From an uncultured Anaerosacchariphilus sp. (lineage in GTDB: Bacteria > Bacillota > Clostridia > Lachnospirales > Lachnospiraceae): 13,860 nucleotides of DNA. The stretch spans positions 1-13,860 of the forward strand of contig CAKRTY010000010.1 in the NCBI GenBank assembly GCA_934402125.1, written 5' to 3'. The translations under genes were made by a program, and so were the position numbers. Shown in pieces: positions 7,340 to 13,860 of the stretch (positions are counted from its first letter, which is position 1; every line of letters starts with the position of its first letter). The notes below the pieces were generated by a model. It searched no databases. It worked only from the letters and a program-made list of their open reading frames with translations, and was not told where the DNA came from.

Positions 7340-7368
7340 TTTACTTTTCTCTCAAAATATATTAAAAT
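7340..7368 (+). promoter_or_regulatory. Predicted sigma-A promoter of the PPi-phosphofructokinase gene
   Basis: TTTACT (7340-7345), a 17-nt spacer and TAAAAT (7363-7368). A register one step to the left (TTGTTT and TATTAA) also fits, so the exact boxes are uncertain. The leader to the ATG is about 40 nt and AT-rich. Confidence 0.6.
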
Positions 7369-7416
7369 CGTAACGAACTATATTTTTTACCACTATATAT
7401 AAAGGAGATTTTTGTT

Positions 7417-9078
7417 ATGGAAATTTCAGCTTTACAGAAAGCCAGATATGAGTACGCTCCGAAGCTTCCGGGTATGCTCAGAAACGGCATCGCAGATATT
7501 TGCGTAAAAGAAGGCGAAGCTACACAGAGCGTTGCGGATCAGGATAAGATCCAGGCTCTTTTCCCGAACACCTATGGTGAGAAGGAAATCACCTTCGAGA
7601 AAGGCCAGAACACCTCTGCTCCCAAGAAGCAGGTGGTAGGCGTTATCCTTTCCGGCGGACAGGCTCCGGGCGGACACAACGTTATCTGCGGTCTCTACGA
7701 CGCACTGAAGGCTACCAACAAGGAGAACGTACTGTACGGCTTCAAGGGCGGCCCCAGCGGACTGATCAATGACGATTATGTAGAGTTCGATGATGAGTTC
7801 ATCAACGCATACCGGAATACCGGCGGCTTTGATATCATCGGTTCCGGCCGTACCAAGCTGGAGACTGAGGAGCAGTTTGCTATCGTTTCCGAGGTTTGCA
7901 AGAAGCATGGCGTAACCGCAGTGGTTATCATCGGCGGCGACGACTCCAATACCAACGCTGCCGTACTGGCTGAGTACTTCGCGGCACACAACACCGGCGT
8001 ACAGGTAATCGGCTGCCCGAAGACCATCGACGGAGACCTGAAGAACGAGGACATCGAGTGCTCCTTCGGTTTCGATACTGCTACCAAGACCTACAGCGAG
8101 ATCATCGGCAACATTGAGCGTGACGCAAACTCCGCTAAGAAGTACTGGCATTTCGTAAAGGTTATGGGAAGAAGCGCTTCTCACGTAGCTCTGGAGTGCG
8201 CGCTGCAGACCCAGCCAAACATCTGCCTGATTTCCGAGGAAGTTGCAGAGAAGAAGATGTCCCTGTCCCAGATCGCTGACTACATCGCTGATTCCGTAGC
8301 AAATAGAGCTGCCAAGGGCATGAACTTTGGTGTGGCTATCATCCCGGAGGGCGTGGTTGAGTTCGTTCCGGAGTTCTCCGTACTGATTCAGGAGATCAAC
8401 GAGCTTCTGGCTGGCAGCAAGGCTGACGAGTTCAACGCTCTGGCTACCTGGGCTGACAAGTATGCCTTCATCGAGAAGGGTCTGACCAAGGAGTCCATGG
8501 AAGTATTCGCTATCCTTCCGCAGGCTATCCAGCAGCAGCTGTTCATGGAGAGAGATCCCCATGGTAACGTACAGGTATCTCTGATCGAGTCTGAGAAGCT
8601 GTTCTCCTCTCTGGTAGCTGCAAAGCTTGCTGAGAGAAAGGCTGCAGGCACCTACAACGGCAAGTTCAGCGCCCTGCATCATTTCTTGGGATACGAAGGA
8701 AGATGCGCATTCCCGTCCAACTTCGATTCCGACTACTGCTACTCTCTGGGTTACAACGCATTCATGCTGATCCAGTACGGCTACAACGGATACCTGTCCA
8801 AGGTTTCCAACCTGTCCAAGCCGGCAAATGAGTGGGTTGCAGGCGGTATGCCCATCACCAAGATGATGAACATCGAGAGAAGACACGGCGAGGATAAGCC
8901 GGTTATCAAGAAGGCTCTGGTTGAGCTTGACGGAGCTCCCTTCAAGTTCTTCGAGGCTCATCGCGCACAGTGGGCAGAGGAAACCTGCTTCGTATATCCG
9001 GGCGCTATCCAGTACTACGGACCGACCGAGGTTTGCGACGCTACTACCAAGACACTGGCTCTTGAGCAGGCAAAATAA
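7417..9078 (+). CDS. pfp: Pyrophosphate-dependent 6-phosphofructokinase (long type)
   Basis: A 553-residue cytoplasmic enzyme converting fructose 6-phosphate and PPi to fructose 1,6-bisphosphate and phosphate, reversibly, in glycolysis and gluconeogenesis. Motifs are GGQAPGGHN (80-88), GGDDSNTNA (173-181), [12 protein letters not shown] (201-212) and [11 protein letters not shown] (250-260). The second Asp in GGDD, and PKTIDGD in place of the GTIDND of ATP enzymes, mark PPi specificity in this family. The length and the extended N- and C-terminal parts match the long clade that includes spirochaete and plant enzymes. The start has AAAGGAG 9 nt upstream. Codon choice looks strongly biased toward a few codons (GCT, GTA, CTG, AAG, ATC), more so than in its neighbours, consistent with high expression. 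It is a single-gene unit with its own promoter and terminator. Confidence 0.97.
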   Translation: MEISALQKARYEYAPKLPGMLRNGIADICVKEGEATQSVADQDKIQALFPNTYGEKEITFEKGQNTSAPKKQVVGVILSGGQAPGGHNVICGLYDALKATNKENVLYGFKGGPSGLINDDYVEFDDEFINAYRNTGGFDIIGSGRTKLETEEQFAIVSEVCKKHGVTAVVIIGGDDSNTNAAVLAEYFAAHNTGVQVIGCPKTIDGDLKNEDIECSFGFDTATKTYSEIIGNIERDANSAKKYWHFVKVMGRSASHVALECALQTQPNICLISEEVAEKKMSLSQIADYIADSVANRAAKGMNFGVAIIPEGVVEFVPEFSVLIQEINELLAGSKADEFNALATWADKYAFIEKGLTKESMEVFAILPQAIQQQLFMERDPHGNVQVSLIESEKLFSSLVAAKLAERKAAGTYNGKFSALHHFLGYEGRCAFPSNFDSDYCYSLGYNAFMLIQYGYNGYLSKVSNLSKPANEWVAGGMPITKMMNIERRHGEDKPVIKKALVELDGAPFKFFEAHRAQWAEETCFVYPGAIQYYGPTEVCDATTKTLALEQAK

Positions 9079-9085
9079 ATCTGAC

Positions 9086-9120
9086 AAAAAGAGACCGCGC
9101 ATATGCGCGGTCCTTTTTTT
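9086..9120. terminator. Shared bidirectional terminator of pfp and the DUF11 gene
   Basis: A perfect 20-bp palindrome, GACCGCGCATATGCGCGGTC (9093-9112), forming an 8-bp GC-rich stem with an ATAT loop. On the plus strand it is followed by CTTTTTTT and on the minus strand by TCTTTTTG, so it can stop both convergent transcripts. Confidence 0.93.
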
Positions 9121-9143
9121 AGAACAAGTTTTCCATATTTTTC

Positions 9144-9995
9144 CTATACTCTTCCGGTTACTGTCAGCACGCTCACGCCCGGATTGGACACCCAGGCTCC
9201 GGTGGTGCTTTCCTGGGTAAAGGCTGCCGCAGGAACGGTAATCCGTCCGGCTGTGGTGATAAATTCCCCCGTCGTCTCGTTGTAGGTGTAATCCGCCCCT
9301 TCCGTCCAGGCGGTTCCGTTCAGAGCCACGGACACCTCTGAGAGAATCGGGTTAAAGATATCTGTCACTACCACATTGTCTCCGGCTTCTGCCGCCGTAT
9401 TGCCTCCATTCTGAATCAGGAAGGTATAAGTCAGAATTCCGTTTTCTGCTACCGGTACCGGGCTTACAGACTTGGTAATGCACAGCTCCGGCGCGCTCTG
9501 GACTCCCACTGTCTCAGTGACTGTGATGGGCGTAATTCCGCCTCCTCTCAGAACCGCCTGATTGGAAATGCTGCTTTCCCGGGTCGGCGGCGCGTACTGG
9601 TTGGTTCTCGCCTCATAAATCAGCGTGGCGTTCCCGCCGGCCGGTACGGTAATTCCGGAAATCACAAGGGGCGGTCCCGCTGTCACCGCGGGCGCTGTCT
9701 GCCGGACTCCGCCCACGTAATACTGCAGGGTTCCCGGCACATATTCCAGAGGCGTCAGCGTAAGGGTACTTTCCGTGTACGCTCCCAGATTATCCGAGAT
9801 ATTCAGTCCTGTAAACGCCAGGGTCCCGCTGTTCACAATGTTGATCACATAGGTAACCGTGTCATTCTGTCCGTACGCATTCTCCACTGCGGTCTTCGTC
9901 GCCGAAAGTACCTCCAGAATCTCTCCCACCGCAATATTGGAATTCTTCACTGCATTGTTATATGATAACTGAGCCTGATTCGTAAATTGAGCCAT
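9144..9995 (-). CDS. Two-domain DUF11 protein without signal peptide; possible spore-appendage-type subunit
   Basis: A 283-residue protein of about 29 kDa, rich in Thr, Val, Asn and Gly and with the beta-sandwich look of DUF11 repeats. Domain 1 is about residues 28-150 (LSATKTAVENAYGQNDTVTY, NSGTLAFTGLNISDNL). Domain 2 is about 169-283 (LCITKSVSPVPVAENGILTY, NGGNTAAEAGDNVVVTDIF). There is no signal peptide, membrane helix or LPXTG anchor, although most DUF11 proteins are surface-exposed. The N terminus has TNQAQLSYN (5-13), resembling SNQAVLRGG (144-152) at the end of domain 1; domain 2 has no such closing strand. The ATG at 9993-9995 has GAGAGG upstream; a longer frame reaching to 10193 would run into livF and is rejected. 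A sigma-K-like promoter match lies upstream. Paired DUF11 domains at this size recall the P29 proteins of Clostridium taeniosporum spore appendages. The domain call is firm; the role is inference. Confidence 0.88.
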   Translation of the reverse strand: MAQFTNQAQLSYNNAVKNSNIAVGEILEVLSATKTAVENAYGQNDTVTYVINIVNSGTLAFTGLNISDNLGAYTESTLTLTPLEYVPGTLQYYVGGVRQTAPAVTAGPPLVISGITVPAGGNATLIYEARTNQYAPPTRESSISNQAVLRGGGITPITVTETVGVQSAPELCITKSVSPVPVAENGILTYTFLIQNGGNTAAEAGDNVVVTDIFNPILSEVSVALNGTAWTEGADYTYNETTGEFITTAGRITVPAAAFTQESTTGAWVSNPGVSVLTVTGRV

Positions 9996-10050
9996 CCTCA
10001 AAACCTCTCTTTCCCCTATTACGGCCCGCTTTACTGCTGCAGGCCTGTTA

Positions 10051-10078
10051 TATCTTATGTAACGGGGAAGGGGAGTGT
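10051..10078 (-). promoter_or_regulatory. Possible sigma-K-type (mother-cell) promoter of the DUF11 gene
   Basis: On the minus strand CACA at 10076-10079 (matching mACm, with AC at 10077-10078) is followed after 17 nt by CATAAGATA (10051-10059), matching the CATANNNTA -10 element of sigma-K. No good sigma-A promoter is evident in this 91-bp gap. The consensus has low information content, so chance is a real possibility. Confidence 0.35.
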
Positions 10079-10086
10079 GTTCATTC

Positions 10087-10797
10087 CTACTCGCCCAGGT
10101 ACGCTTTTTTAACCTGGTCGTTGTCCAACAGCATCTTTGCGTCGCCCTCCAGCACAATCTTTCCGGTTTCCAGAACATAGCCTCTGTCTGCAATGGACAG
10201 AGCCTTCTTTGCGTTCTGCTCTACCAGCAGGACGGTGGTTCCGCTCTTGCTGACCTCCTGAATGATATCAAAAATCTCATTTACAAAAATGGGGGACAGT
10301 CCCATGGAGGGCTCATCCATCAGAATAATCTTCGGGTGGGACATGAGAGCCCGGCCCATGGCCAGCATCTGCTGCTCGCCTCCGGACAGGGTTCCCGCCA
10401 TCTGGTTTTTCCGCTCCTCCAGTCTCGGGAACCGCTTGTATACACGAAGCAGCGTCTCCTCGATCTCTGCCTTATCCTTTCTGGTAAAGGCACCCAGCTT
10501 CAGATTGTCCAGCACGCTCAGCTGCGCGAATACACGGCGTCCCTCCGGCACATGGGCCATTCCCATGGACACGATCCGGTGAGCCGGAACTTTCGTAATA
10601 TCCTGTCCCTCAAACAGGATCTCTCCATGCTTCGGGGAAATCAGGCCTGTGATGGTCTGCAGGGTTGTGGTCTTGCCTGCGCCATTGGCGCCAATCAGGG
10701 CGATAACCTCCCCCTCGTTTACCTCGAAGGAAATTCCCTTGATGGCCTGGATCATGCCATAATAAACCTCTATATCTTTTACTTCCAGCATTGCCAT
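10087..10797 (-). CDS. livF: Branched-chain amino-acid ABC transporter ATP-binding protein LivF
   Basis: A 236-residue cytoplasmic ATPase of the HAAT importer, partner of LivG. Walker A is GANGAGKTT (about 37-45), the ABC signature is LSGGEQQMLAMGRAL, and Walker B is IILMDEPSMGLSP. VEQNAKKALSIADRGYVLETG follows, where the switch position carries Asn rather than His; EQN is normal for LivF and separates it from LivG. The ending AYLGE is typical. The ATG at 10795-10797 follows an AGGAGG ribosome site, 13 nt after the livG stop. It is the last gene of the operon. I see no clear intrinsic terminator after it: the 7-bp GC hairpin in the following gap lacks a T-tract, so transcription may continue into the DUF11 gene. 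Confidence 0.96.
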   Translation of the reverse strand: MAMLEVKDIEVYYGMIQAIKGISFEVNEGEVIALIGANGAGKTTTLQTITGLISPKHGEILFEGQDITKVPAHRIVSMGMAHVPEGRRVFAQLSVLDNLKLGAFTRKDKAEIEETLLRVYKRFPRLEERKNQMAGTLSGGEQQMLAMGRALMSHPKIILMDEPSMGLSPIFVNEIFDIIQEVSKSGTTVLLVEQNAKKALSIADRGYVLETGKIVLEGDAKMLLDNDQVKKAYLGE

Positions 10798-10810
10798 ATT
10801 TCCGTTCCTC

Positions 10811-11569
10811 CTATTCTCCCAGGTAAGCTGTGATTACCTTCGGATCCTTCAGCACATCGGCGGTATCGCCCTCTGCAAGCACCTGTCCGAAATTCAGAAC
10901 GGTCAGCTTTTCGCAGATACCGGATACCAGCTTCATATCATGCTCAATCAGAAGAATCGTCATATGGAACTCATCCCGTACAAACCGGATGGTTTTCATC
11001 AATTCCAGGGTCTCGTTGGGGTTCATGCCGGCGGCCGGCTCATCCAGAAGCAGAAGCTTCGGATCGGTAGCCAGGGCTCTTGCAATCTCCAGCTTTCTCT
11101 GCTTACCATAGGGCAGGTTGGAGGCCTTGTAATCTGCTTCCTTGTCCAGATCGAAAACCTTCAGAAGCTCCATGGCCCGCTGGTTCATCTCTTTCTCCAC
11201 CTTATAGTACTTCGGCAGGCGAAGAATGCCGGTCAGGGTAGAATATCTGTGATGATTGTGCAGGCCGACCTTTACGTTATCCAGAACCGTCAGGTCGCTG
11301 AACAGACGGATATTCTGGAAGGTACGGGCAATGCCGTGTTTATTGATTTCGATCGTTTTCTTACCTGTAATATTTTCACCGTCCAGCATAATATAGCCGT
11401 CATTGGGCTGGTACACGCCGGTCAGCAGGTTGAATACCGTGGTTTTTCCTGCGCCGTTTGGCCCAATCAGACCATAAAGCTGTCCCTGTTCTATCTCCAT
11501 GTGGAAATCGTCTACAGCGCGAAGTCCGCCAAAGGAGATTCCAAGATTCTTTACTTCCAGTAATGCCAT
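10811..11569 (-). CDS. livG: Branched-chain amino-acid ABC transporter ATP-binding protein LivG
   Basis: A 252-residue cytoplasmic ATPase. Walker A is GPNGAGKTT (about 36-44), followed by the LivG-type block GIARTFQNIRLFSDLTVLDNV. The signature is the variant LPYGKQRKLEIARAL expected for this family, Walker B is LLLLDEPAAGMNP, and the switch His is in LLIEHDMKLV. It pairs with LivF to power LivH-LivM. The start at 11567-11569 has a near-perfect ribosome site, AAAGGAGGT. The livM stop at 11571-11573 falls in the spacer, leaving one nucleotide between the genes, which implies coupled translation. Confidence 0.96.
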   Translation of the reverse strand: MALLEVKNLGISFGGLRAVDDFHMEIEQGQLYGLIGPNGAGKTTVFNLLTGVYQPNDGYIMLDGENITGKKTIEINKHGIARTFQNIRLFSDLTVLDNVKVGLHNHHRYSTLTGILRLPKYYKVEKEMNQRAMELLKVFDLDKEADYKASNLPYGKQRKLEIARALATDPKLLLLDEPAAGMNPNETLELMKTIRFVRDEFHMTILLIEHDMKLVSGICEKLTVLNFGQVLAEGDTADVLKDPKVITAYLGE

Positions 11570-11570
11570 C

Positions 11571-12644
11571 TTATTTTACCTCCTTTGTCTTTTTGCCGCG
11601 CTTACACGCGTTCTTAATCCGTTCCTGAATCTCCTGTCCGCCCTGGCTGGAGGTAAAGATCATGGTTGCGATCAGAACCACTGCGTAAATCAGCATACGG
11701 TAATCGTTCAGGGAACGGAGAAGCTCCGGAAGCAGGGTCAGCACCACTGCCGCAATGATGGAGCCGCGGATATTGCCGATACCGCCCAGAACTACAAAGA
11801 CCAGAATCATAATGGACATGTTGTAGCCGAAGTTCTTCGGCAGCGCAATCAGGGTAGACAGGTTATGGGCATACAGCACGCCTGCGGTTCCTGCCAGAGC
11901 CGCGGACACCGTAAAGGCCAGCAGCTTATACCTGGTAATATCGATTCCTACAGACTCGGCTGCGATACGGTTATCACGGATAGCCATGATCGCGCGGCCG
12001 GTGCGGGAATGGATCAGGTTGGTAACGATAAACAGCGTCACCAGAATCAGAATAATTCCAATCAGAAAAGTGGAATCATTGGGGGTTCCGGTAATACCCT
12101 GAGGTCCCTTGATCAGCACCTGTCCGCCGGGCTCCAGACCCAGAGACATACTGTCCTTGGTGGATACGTGGAAGCCTGCGCTGTCCCGTCCCAGGAAAAT
12201 AACGTTGATTACATTTTTGATAATCTCGCCGAAGGCCAGGGTTACAATCGCCAGGTAATCGCCCTTCAGACGAAGTACCGGGATACCAATCAGGAAACCG
12301 AACAGCGCAGCCGCCGCGGTTCCGATCACCAGTGCCAGGAAAAAGCGCAGTCCGGAAATCTGGATGGTATCTGCCATAATCTTGGAAAACAGCGCGCCTG
12401 CAAAGGCTCCTGCGCACATGAAGCCCGCATGACCCAGGCTCAGCTCTCCTAAGATACCTACAGTCAGGTTCAGGGAAATGGCCAGAATCACATAGACGCA
12501 AAGAGGAACCAGAAGTCCCTGCAGCAGACTGGAAATCATGCCGGCCTGTAAACCAACGGTTACCAGAATATAAGCTACAATCACAATTCCGTATGTAATC
12601 AGATTGCTTTGAAGCTGTTTGCTCATTTTCTTCATCTTCCTCAC
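11571..12644 (-). CDS. livM: Branched-chain amino-acid ABC transporter permease LivM
   Basis: A 357-residue multi-pass membrane permease of the BPD_transp_2 type. It shows LGELSLGHAGFMCAGAF (the conserved LivM loop) and GIPVLRLKGDYLAIVTLAFGEI, then SRTGRAIMAIRDNRIAAESVGI, the cytoplasmic coupling segment facing the ATPases, and VVLGGIGNIRGSIIAA near the end. I use the GTG at 12642-12644: AGGAG lies 9 nt upstream and the GTG follows the livH TAG with no gap. ATG codons 3 and 6 codons further in are possible alternatives with poorer ribosome-site spacing. The C terminus ends in a basic tail, CKRGKKTKEVK. Confidence 0.95.
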   Translation of the reverse strand: MRKMKKMSKQLQSNLITYGIVIVAYILVTVGLQAGMISSLLQGLLVPLCVYVILAISLNLTVGILGELSLGHAGFMCAGAFAGALFSKIMADTIQISGLRFFLALVIGTAAAALFGFLIGIPVLRLKGDYLAIVTLAFGEIIKNVINVIFLGRDSAGFHVSTKDSMSLGLEPGGQVLIKGPQGITGTPNDSTFLIGIILILVTLFIVTNLIHSRTGRAIMAIRDNRIAAESVGIDITRYKLLAFTVSAALAGTAGVLYAHNLSTLIALPKNFGYNMSIMILVFVVLGGIGNIRGSIIAAVVLTLLPELLRSLNDYRMLIYAVVLIATMIFTSSQGGQEIQERIKNACKRGKKTKEVK

Positions 12645-13529
12645 CTACACTTTCTCCTGAATCTGCTTACCCAGAAGTCCGGTAGGCTTCACAAGCAGTA
12701 CTACAATCAATACGGCGAACACAATCGCGTCTGCCAGCTGAGAGGAAATATAAGCCTTGCTCAGGATCTCAATCACACCCAGAAGGATGCCCCCGATAAA
12801 TGCGCCCGGAATGGAACCGATACCGCCGAATACGGCAGCCACAAAGGCCTTGATACCAGGCATGGAGCCTGTATAGGGAGTCAGCGCCGGGTAGGAGGAG
12901 CACATCAGCACGCCTGCGATAGCCGCCAGGGCAGAACCGATCGCGAAGGTCAGAGCAATGGTCGCGTTGACATTGACGCCCATCAGCTGCGCGGCGCCGC
13001 TGTCCTCAGATACCGCCAGCATGGCGCGTCCGGATTTGGAATACTTCATAAAGGTCATCAGACCGGCCATGATAATCAGGCAGGCCAGAACCGTTACAAC
13101 GGTTTCCCCGGAGATCACCAGCTTGCCGTCCATCAGCTTCAGCGCCGGAATGGTCACAACGGAAGTGAAAGACTTGGTATTGGCTCCATATATCAGAAGT
13201 GCTACGTTCTGCAGGAAATAGCTGACTCCAATGGCGGTAATCAGCACGGCCAGCTTGGAAGCCTTCCGCAGGGGCTTGTAGGCAATCCGCTCAATCAGCA
13301 CGCCCAGAACTGTGCATGCCACAACCGAAAGCAGAACGCCCAGTACCGGAGGCAGTCCCATACCGCTGACGGCGGTAAACGCCACATAAGCGCCGATCAT
13401 AATTACATCTCCATGCGCGAAGTTCAGCATCTTCGCAATACCGTATACCATAGTGTAGCCCAGCGCAATCAGCGCATATACGCTTCCCAGGCTGATTCCG
13501 TTCACCAGGTAGGATATGAATCCTATCAT
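12645..13529 (-). CDS. livH: Branched-chain amino-acid ABC transporter permease LivH
   Basis: A 294-residue multi-pass permease that forms the membrane channel with LivM. The N terminus MIGFISYLVNGISLGSVYAL, then LGYTMVYGIAKMLNFAHGD, is the family hallmark. SKSGRAMLAVSEDSGAAQLMGVN is the coupling loop, and AVFGGIGSIPGAFIGG is conserved near the C terminus. The ATG at 13527-13529 is preferred because AAGAGG is 8 nt upstream; the frame can be extended to a GTG at 13538, but that would overlap the ribosome site. It heads the livHMGF block, with its own promoter, downstream of livK and an attenuator-like terminator. Confidence 0.95.
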   Translation of the reverse strand: MIGFISYLVNGISLGSVYALIALGYTMVYGIAKMLNFAHGDVIMIGAYVAFTAVSGMGLPPVLGVLLSVVACTVLGVLIERIAYKPLRKASKLAVLITAIGVSYFLQNVALLIYGANTKSFTSVVTIPALKLMDGKLVISGETVVTVLACLIIMAGLMTFMKYSKSGRAMLAVSEDSGAAQLMGVNVNATIALTFAIGSALAAIAGVLMCSSYPALTPYTGSMPGIKAFVAAVFGGIGSIPGAFIGGILLGVIEILSKAYISSQLADAIVFAVLIVVLLVKPTGLLGKQIQEKV

Positions 13530-13573
13530 ACATAACACCTCTTCTTTTTCTCTGTTGACGAGTTTTTCGTATT

Positions 13574-13602
13574 ATTATAGCACACCGCTTTCCCCCGTTC
13601 AA
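13574..13602 (-). promoter_or_regulatory. Predicted sigma-A promoter of livHMGF
   Basis: Minus-strand TTGAAC (13597-13602), a 17-nt spacer and a perfect TATAAT (13574-13579). The leader to the livH ATG is about 40 nt. This gives the permease and ATPase genes expression independent of livK. Confidence 0.85.
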
Positions 13603-13614
13603 CACTTTATTGCG

Positions 13615-13651
13615 TTGATACAGCATATTTCCGAAATCTTTTCTGTATCAA
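13615..13651. repeat. Nested inverted repeat upstream of the livH promoter
   Basis: The outer arms TTGATACAG (13615-13623) and CTGTATCAA (13643-13651) are perfect 9-bp complements. Inside lies a second palindrome, ATTTCCGAAAT (13627-13637), with 5-bp arms. The element begins in the tail of the livK terminator and ends 12 bp upstream of the livH -35 box. It could be a regulator binding site or, in livK read-through RNA, a second hairpin. No T-tract follows it, so it is not a simple terminator. Confidence 0.6.
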
Positions 13652-13681
13652 AAGGGGAGGACCCTGTGAAGGATCCTCCCC
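13648..13681 (-). terminator. Terminator/attenuator between livK and livH
   Basis: On the minus strand GGGGAGGATCC pairs with GGGTCCTCCCC (11 bp, one T-G wobble) around a 6-nt loop (stem-loop 13654-13681), then TTTTGAT. The T-run is short, so termination is probably partial. This would lower livHMGF relative to the binding protein, a common arrangement in ABC importers. Confidence 0.8.
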
Positions 13682-13707
13682 CCGTTGGGTTGGTTATTTA
13701 TCAAAGA

Positions 13708-13860
13708 TTAAAGCTCTGTGTACTCTCCGTCTACAACTTTGACTACCAGCGGAGCCTTGTTGGGCTCGCCCTCAGCTCCCCATGTGATGTCCTTTCCGGT
13801 AACACCGCTGTAGGTGATAGTGGTCATAGCGCCCTTTATAGCGTCACACAGATCGGATAC
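13708..13860 (-). CDS. livK: Branched-chain amino-acid-binding protein, C-terminal end (LivJ/LivK family)
   Basis: Only the last 50 codons and the TAA are inside the window; the gene continues past the right edge. The visible part contains AIKGAMTTITYSGVTGKDIT, then GEPNKAPLVVKVVDGEYTEL. The TYSGVTGxxxT, then GxPNKAPxVVKVxDGxY layout is the usual C terminus of HAAT-type periplasmic-binding proteins. It is co-directional with and directly upstream of livHMGF, so it is the substrate-binding partner of that transporter. The signal peptide and ligand pocket are not visible, so leucine/isoleucine/valine as ligand is taken from the family. Confidence 0.88.
   Translation of the reverse strand, partial: VSDLCDAIKGAMTTITYSGVTGKDITWGAEGEPNKAPLVVKVVDGEYTEL

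Noticed and set aside
7432..9102. A 556-codon open frame antisense to the whole phosphofructokinase gene
   Set aside because: It is a mirror of the strongly biased codon use of pfp, has no ribosome site worth noting and reads as low-complexity Leu/Ser/Val-rich protein with no recognisable family.
10021..10050. GC hairpin GGCCTGC/GCGGGCC after livF as operon terminator
   Set aside because: It has only 7 bp with one wobble, a 9-nt loop and no T-tract on the minus strand.
9996..10193. N-terminal extension of the DUF11 gene into livF
   Set aside because: The extra residues are antisense-like Trp/Arg/Cys-rich sequence overlapping livF; the ATG at 9993-9995 has its own ribosome site and begins the conserved domain region.

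Overview
This 13.9-kb window looks like ordinary chromosome from an anaerobic, low-to-mid GC Firmicute, most likely a gut-type Clostridia/Lachnospiraceae species. The basis is strong GGAGG ribosome sites, TTGACA/TATAAT-type promoters, a PPi-dependent phosphofructokinase, a glycine riboswitch driving an AGCS transporter, and the overall protein style. I did not attempt a species call. I see no tRNA, rRNA, CRISPR array, insertion sequence or prophage gene.

Layout, left to right. (1) 1-3150, a galactoside-use module. A GH4 alpha-galactosidase gene (melA) overlaps the start of a lipoprotein sugar-binding protein gene that runs off the left edge. A LacI-family regulator is divergent. The same 11-bp palindrome GTTTACTAAAC lies just upstream of the ribosome sites of both melA and the regulator, so it is the probable operator. 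(2) 3153-4831, an AGCS sodium:amino-acid symporter with its own sigma-A promoter, a single-aptamer glycine riboswitch, a GNRA-capped terminator as expression platform and a bidirectional terminator at its 3' end. (3) 4861-7215, a MalT-like LuxR regulator (N-terminal P-loop ATPase, C-terminal HTH), divergent from (4) 7417-9078, a long-type PPi-dependent 6-phosphofructokinase. A short inverted repeat sits between the two promoters. (5) 9144-9995, a 283-residue protein with two DUF11-type domains and no signal peptide, which shares a terminator with the phosphofructokinase gene. (6) 10087-13860, a branched-chain amino-acid (HAAT) ABC transporter, transcribed leftward as livK (partial)-livH-livM-livG-livF, with an attenuator-like terminator, an internal promoter and a nested inverted repeat between livK and livH.

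How the parts work together. Galactosides would enter through an ABC importer of which only the binding protein is visible, and be hydrolysed in the cytoplasm by MelA under LacI-type control. Amino acids enter through the glycine-controlled symporter and the liv system. The PPi-phosphofructokinase serves glycolysis. The most interesting element is the DUF11 protein. Its size, paired domains and lack of an export signal recall the P29 subunits of Clostridium taeniosporum spore appendages. A sigma-K-like promoter match precedes it. Its N terminus looks like a free terminal DUF11 strand while its C-terminal domain appears to lack that strand, so head-to-tail strand exchange into a fibre is a testable possibility.
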